DNA from: Chara braunii
Lineage: Eukaryota; Streptophyta; Charophyceae; Charales; Characeae
Direction: 5' to 3'
DNA: 32,553 bases
Assembly: GCA_003427395.1 (NCBI GenBank)
Contig: BFEA01000595.1
Span: 770,791 to 803,343, forward strand
Below the pieces are notes generated by a model. It saw only the letters and a list, made by a program, of their open reading frames with translations. It did no database searches and was not told where the DNA came from. This document shows, in pieces, positions 28,815 to 32,553 of this stretch. The translations under genes and the position numbers were made by a program. Every line of letters begins with the position of its first letter. Positions within the stretch are counted from its first letter, which is position 1.

Positions 28815-28989
28815 TCAATGTCCTATGTAAGATGGGATAAAGCGTTAATCATTTGGAAGTTACCCAACTACTTGCGTGAAAGACAACTTGGGATTGGTGA
28901 GAGACTTATTTTGGTTGCATATGTTTGGTTGATTGCGAATCTAGTTTGAGTTGTCTTCGGATAGGTAGTTGATTTAGAAACTCGCTATG

Positions 28990-29640
28990 TGCTGGAGCCA
29001 TAGGAGTTAGTTCAATTTTTGCATTTAAGAGAAAGTTTATTTTTCATATTTGACTTTTTATAAATTTTGGAAAAGGCACTTTCAGTAAGGGAAGTGCTGC
29101 ACAAATTTTTACAAATCCAAAGAGTTGGTCAATTTTTGTATTTACAAATTCGACTTTTGTTCGAGTTTCATATTTGACTTAGTAAAAATATGGGAAGCGT
29201 ATTTTTTTAGAGGAAGTGCTGCCATTTTTTTTGCTAAATCAAGGAGTTAAACAAAATTTGACTTTGAGAAGTTAGAATTATTTTTAGAATTTATATTTAG
29301 CTTCGTGCGAATTTTGGAAAGACACTTTCACTAGGAGTGGGGTCAAAATTTTTACAAAGCTAAAAAGTTAGTTGAACATAGTCTTAGCAGAGTTCAAGTT
29401 ATGTCTTTGAATTCATACCTGGCTTAGTATAAATTTGGAAAGCCTATTTTTTTAAAGGGATTGTGTTGCCCAAATGTTTACTAAATCAGAGAGTTGGAGA
29501 AGACAAAACTTGACTCGGTAAAGTCGAAAGTCGTTCTTTGATTTCATATCTAGAGGGAGTGCTGCTAAAATTTTCTTAGTTTCGAAGAGTTGAGTAATTG
29601 TAGAAGGAAAAACTGGGAGATGCTGCCGAAATTTTCCCCG
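28990..29640. repeat. Diverged ~122-bp satellite (about five copies)
   Basis: The anchor GGAAGTGCTGCNNAAATTTTT and the following AAATCNAAGAGTTGG recur near 29090, 29212, 29334 and 29457, 122-124 bases apart, with shorter terminal copies near 29555 and 29608. The other conserved part of the unit is TTCATATTTGACTTNNTANAAATTTGGAAA. The array is AT-rich and non-coding. Confidence 0.85.
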
Positions 29641-31039
29641 ATCTCTGATATCATATTAGTTTACACTGTCTTGAGAGAGCTTGGGTGAAATGTGATATGG
29701 GGGTTTATTCTTCGTACACTTTAACTTTGGGAACTGGTCTGTGTTGTGTTATGGGTCCTCTTGGTCATTTTGATTGAAGATCTTATTAATTTGAACTCGA
29801 TCCTACGAGGATCGTTCTCTGTTATCTCTTGATAACACGTCGGTTTACAATTCAACTTCAAACTCATTCTCGCGACTTAACCGATAAGGCCTTAGCCCCT
29901 GTGGGTTGAATTGTTTCTTTGGGTTTTTAGTGTTTTGTTTTGGAAGGTTGGACAAAGGTTGTGTTTTGTGTGAATAGGGCAAGAGGGGTGAGTGCAGGGA
30001 GTGGCTGAAGCTGACCTCGTGTGGACTGTCGATGTTGAATCTGTGTAATAGCACATATATTTTGTGATTCTGGAGTCAGGATTTGACCTTTGTCCGCAAT
30101 CATTTCTATATTTGCAAGGAACTCACACTGTGATTGTGACAGTGATCGCCTCGTGTCCTATAACCTTGTGATAATTATATCTTGTGTAACCGAACGGTCT
30201 TCTTTGACCGCGCGTAAGGATTGAGCAGACTCGTATTAAAATGGAGATTCCCTTTTATTCTTGTTTTTAACATTTTGGACGATGGCGGCTGTCAAATTCA
30301 AACTCCTTGACTTGTTCGAAAGTCTCCGAAGATGGAGTCTCGTCCCATAGGTTAGGGGCGTTTTGTCGCCATAAAGGGTCAAAGCCCGCCTACTGCTCAC
30401 TTACACAGCGTGCGGAAGAGGGTAGGTCTTGCAATCACACTCGTGATTGTCTAGCATCAAGAGATTGACCTCTCAAGACGCGAGTTAGCCGACACTCGAG
30501 TGTCGAAGACGATCCTCGAAATCAATGAGGACCGAGTGGTCATGGATACCACATAGTACGCCATCATTGCGACTGCTCGTGCATTTATGCATGGCTAGTC
30601 GATATGATAGGGCCCACGTCGCCGTGATATATATTCTGAGGCTCGCGCGCGACACACCTATTTCTGTCGTCAAAAGGTTATGGGTCGGATATGAAAAAGG
30701 GACTAGGCGCGATTTACCTACGAAGTCCGGGTTTATTTTGTGAAGTGTATCGCGTGGTTAGATGGACCGTTCTAGTTGATTAGTGCGAAGCCGAGCTTGG
30801 GAGATCATCCTTAGAGCATTGGTTCACATGCTGGTCCGATTAAGGTGTTCGACCACACGTACTCCCTGTGGTACAGTGAATGAGAAACGCCCTCGGTTGG
30901 GATAGCTCTGCGATTGCACTCAAGCAGCTTTCACATGTGGTTCGGTAGCTCAACGGGTATACGCCTGTCCAAGGGTGGTGACAGCCCCTTGGGCAGAGCT
31001 AAGTTGTCCCTCGCGTGGCCCCTATCCTCTCGTAAGGGT
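29641..31039. other. Gene-free stretch with tandem hairpins
   Basis: CGATCCT-ACG-AGGATCG (29798-29814) and GTTATC-TCTT-GATAAC (29821-29836) stand side by side. Around 30950, TAGCTCAACGGG is A-box-like, followed by an ~11-bp stem CTGTCCAAGGG/CCCTTGGGCAG (30965-30995) and CCTCTCGT/ACGAGAGG (31026-31049). No B box is evident. No protein gene is recognised. Confidence 0.4.
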
Positions 31040-31629
31040 TCACGAGAGGTCCTGTGTGATGCATCTGGGAGGGTCCTCGTGCGGGACCGATACGCTAAAC
31101 ACCGCCTTACAGCCCCAGCGTCTCCGTAGGGAGCTGGTCTCAGGGCCGTCCTCCATGGGGGGCGTTGGCGGGTGGTCCCCCATCCATTGGTCCAGACCAT
31201 GCCAGGACTGCGTATTTGCGTCACTGGCTTTGGACTCCACCTCGTAGTCGCGGTCTAACTGTTGTTGTTCCCGCTTGGTAGTCCTTGTAGAGGCCTCTTC
31301 TTCATGGTATATGACGGTGACCTATAGTGTCGCGGTTACACCGTCCCCCTACACGGCCGTTCAGCCTTGTTACAGGCCTCGATAATGGCACCTTGTAAGG
31401 CTTCATCCCTCCACATCTCTTGCTCCCTTCTACCATAGGCATTTACCTTTAGCTTAGCCAACCTATCAGGGTTGCTGTAAGTGAGGACATCATCTACCAT
31501 AGGCCCTTCTCCGTCTCTGCGCTCCCAGCTCCACACATAGTTTAGGTAGAGCAGCCTATAGCCACGCAAACCCCTGCGGTGAGCCATAGCCGCACTCTCA
31601 AAATAGCATGTGCCCAACACTACCAGCAA
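31040..31629 (-). pseudogene. Candidate coding remnant, two adjoining frames, unknown protein
   Basis: The first minus-strand frame (31336-31629, 97 codons, stop to stop, first in-frame Met at codon 15) includes NPDRLAKLKVNAYGRREQEM and IEACNKAERPCRG. The second (31040 to about 31317) lies in a different frame and reads TTKREQQQLDRDYEVESKAS and HPPTPPMEDGPETSSLRRRW. Charged, low-hydrophobic composition and the head-to-tail arrangement resemble one gene broken by a frameshift or a short intron, but there is no domain I know. It could equally be chance frames. Confidence 0.28.
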
Positions 31630-31965
31630 TCACTTTTCACGCACACACCACACTTAAGCCACCGAACTACTAAGCTCAGATAGTCACGGCTTGTCCGCCT
31701 CGCCTTTCTACACCACTATCCTTACGAAACTGCGCGGTGGCAGCACAAGTCTGTTTGCGCACATATGTGGTTTCAAATTTGAAAACAAAACTGTTCCTTC
31801 TCTCGCGAATTGATGAAGAGTTGAAAGGACAAAACCAAAATATATAAATTAAAAAAAAATTGCATGAAAAGTTGTATCGTCGCGGCAGCCTATAGCCTTT
31901 AGATCTATCGAAACTAAAACGGTGGTCCAAATTAATGCTCGGGCTAGGGGAGCGGTTTCCTCTCA
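31630..31965. other. Gene-free stretch
   Basis: No feature recognised; A/T-rich near 31840-31860. Confidence 0.4.
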
Positions 31966-32010
31966 CTTTTCTTTTCTTTTTCTTTCTTTTCTTTTTCTTT
32001 CTTTTCTTTT
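31966..32010. repeat. CTTTT-type polypyrimidine microsatellite
   Basis: Alternating CTTTT, CTTTTT and CTTT units over 45 bases. Confidence 0.97.
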
Positions 32011-32301
32011 CAGTCTGATTGTGATCACGACTCCATACGCATCACATAACCCGGTTGAAGGGAACTCTGTGTGCAGCTGAAAAGACAACGCTGGTCCTTC
32101 GCGTCCGTGGGCCGAACCAGGCGGCTACCACGAGCACGGGCCAAAAGTGCTCTATTGTACAACAAGGCGCCGAGTCCCCGTGGATCAAAGGAAAGTCCAA
32201 TGGCGCACCCTCTCCTTTTGCTAGTGGACGCACCAGCCAGGACCAGTCCAGGAACATGTCACGTATAAGGTGTCTGACACACCTCGCAGGGTCAGGACAC
32301 C
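32011..32301. other. Gene-free stretch before the third retroelement
   Basis: No feature recognised. The breakpoint into integrase sequence is at about 32300. Confidence 0.4.
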
Positions 32302-32553
32302 AAGCCCTCCGACAATGCGCCGAGGGCAACAATGAACAGACTCCTCAGAGAAGCAACCGAAGCCCTTGAAAGAACACAAGACCTACAAGCCAACAAGACT
32401 AACAAACACAGACGGGACGTGTCATTCAAAGTAGGGGACAAAGTCTGGCTTTCTGCCAAACGCTTTGAACCCGAACAAGGCTTGTCCAAGAAACTCTCGA
32501 ACAAGTGGCTCGGTCCCTTCCCCATCATTGAACAAACCTCCCCCGTCAACTAC
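32302..32553 (+). pseudogene. Integrase C-terminal fragment of a third Ty3/gypsy copy, running off the window
   Basis: The plus-strand frame reads KPSDNAPRATMNRLLREATE, then FKVGDKVWLSAKRFEPEQGL and KLSNKWLGPFPIIEQTSPVN. It aligns without gaps to the minus-strand chromovirus integrase tail (2790-3060) except that residues EALEQEQ are followed here by an uninterrupted linker. DNA identity in the GDKVWL to PIIEQ part looks near 90 percent by eye. Similarity starts abruptly at about 32302, so the 5' part is missing or replaced. The frame stays open to the last base, so this copy could be better preserved than the first. Confidence 0.9.

Noticed and set aside
30945-30995. tRNA gene suggested by an A-box-like TAGCTCAACGGG
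   Set aside because: No B box or T-arm at the expected distance and no cloverleaf could be drawn.
1-32553. CRISPR array, bacterial operons, prophage, or ribosomal RNA genes
   Set aside because: The regular arrays seen (53 bp, 44 bp, ~122 bp, 26-bp cores) lack uniform spacers and any Cas genes; all recognisable genes are eukaryotic retroelements and no rRNA motif was found.

Overview
This is eukaryotic, repeat-dominated nuclear DNA; I find no intact protein-coding gene. The best fit is a large, transposon-rich genome of the green lineage. A charophyte alga such as Chara would suit, but I cannot confirm this from sequence alone. The signs are Ty3/gypsy chromovirus remains with a chromodomain, a Met-tRNA-type primer-binding site, U6 snRNA-derived repeats, tRNA-headed SINE-like repeats, a TTTAGGG-like motif and many micro- and minisatellites.

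Layout. 1-2.5 kb: CT microsatellite, small tandem repeats (42 bp x2, 53 bp x5), a poly-G tract. 2.5-8.5 kb, minus strand: a nearly complete but dead Ty3/gypsy chromovirus (gag, protease, RT, RNase H, integrase, chromodomain), broken by stops, frameshifts and three internal tandem duplications. 8.6-9.2 kb: an AT-rich island. 9.2-10.2 kb: a possible LTR ending at a primer-binding site. 10.2-13.5 kb: a hairpin-rich tract holding tRNA-like heads, an AG microsatellite, a U6 snRNA 3' fragment and a degenerate ~50-bp hairpin minisatellite. 13.5-16.3 kb: nothing recognisable. 16.47-19.53 kb, plus strand: a second, internally deleted Ty3/gypsy element. 20.5-20.7 kb: a Nextera mate-pair junction adapter flanked by an artificial duplication. 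24.2-24.7 kb: a tandem dimer in which tRNA-like heads are joined to U6-like tails. 27.7-28.8 kb: an array with a strongly conserved ~26-bp core, interrupted by a 389-bp MITE-like insertion with a perfect 10-bp target duplication. 29.0-29.6 kb: a ~122-bp satellite. 31.0-31.6 kb, minus strand: two adjoining reading frames of unknown nature. 32.3 kb to the end, plus strand: the integrase of a third retroelement, close kin of the first, running off the window.

The parts do not form a pathway. The window records repeated retroelement insertion, tandem duplication and decay. The least ordinary pieces are the tRNA-U6 composite repeat family, the dense hairpin cluster with apparently covarying stems at 11.2-12.8 kb, and the MITE whose empty site can be read from the neighbouring repeat unit. 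Anyone using this region should first resolve the adapter artefact at 20.56 kb.
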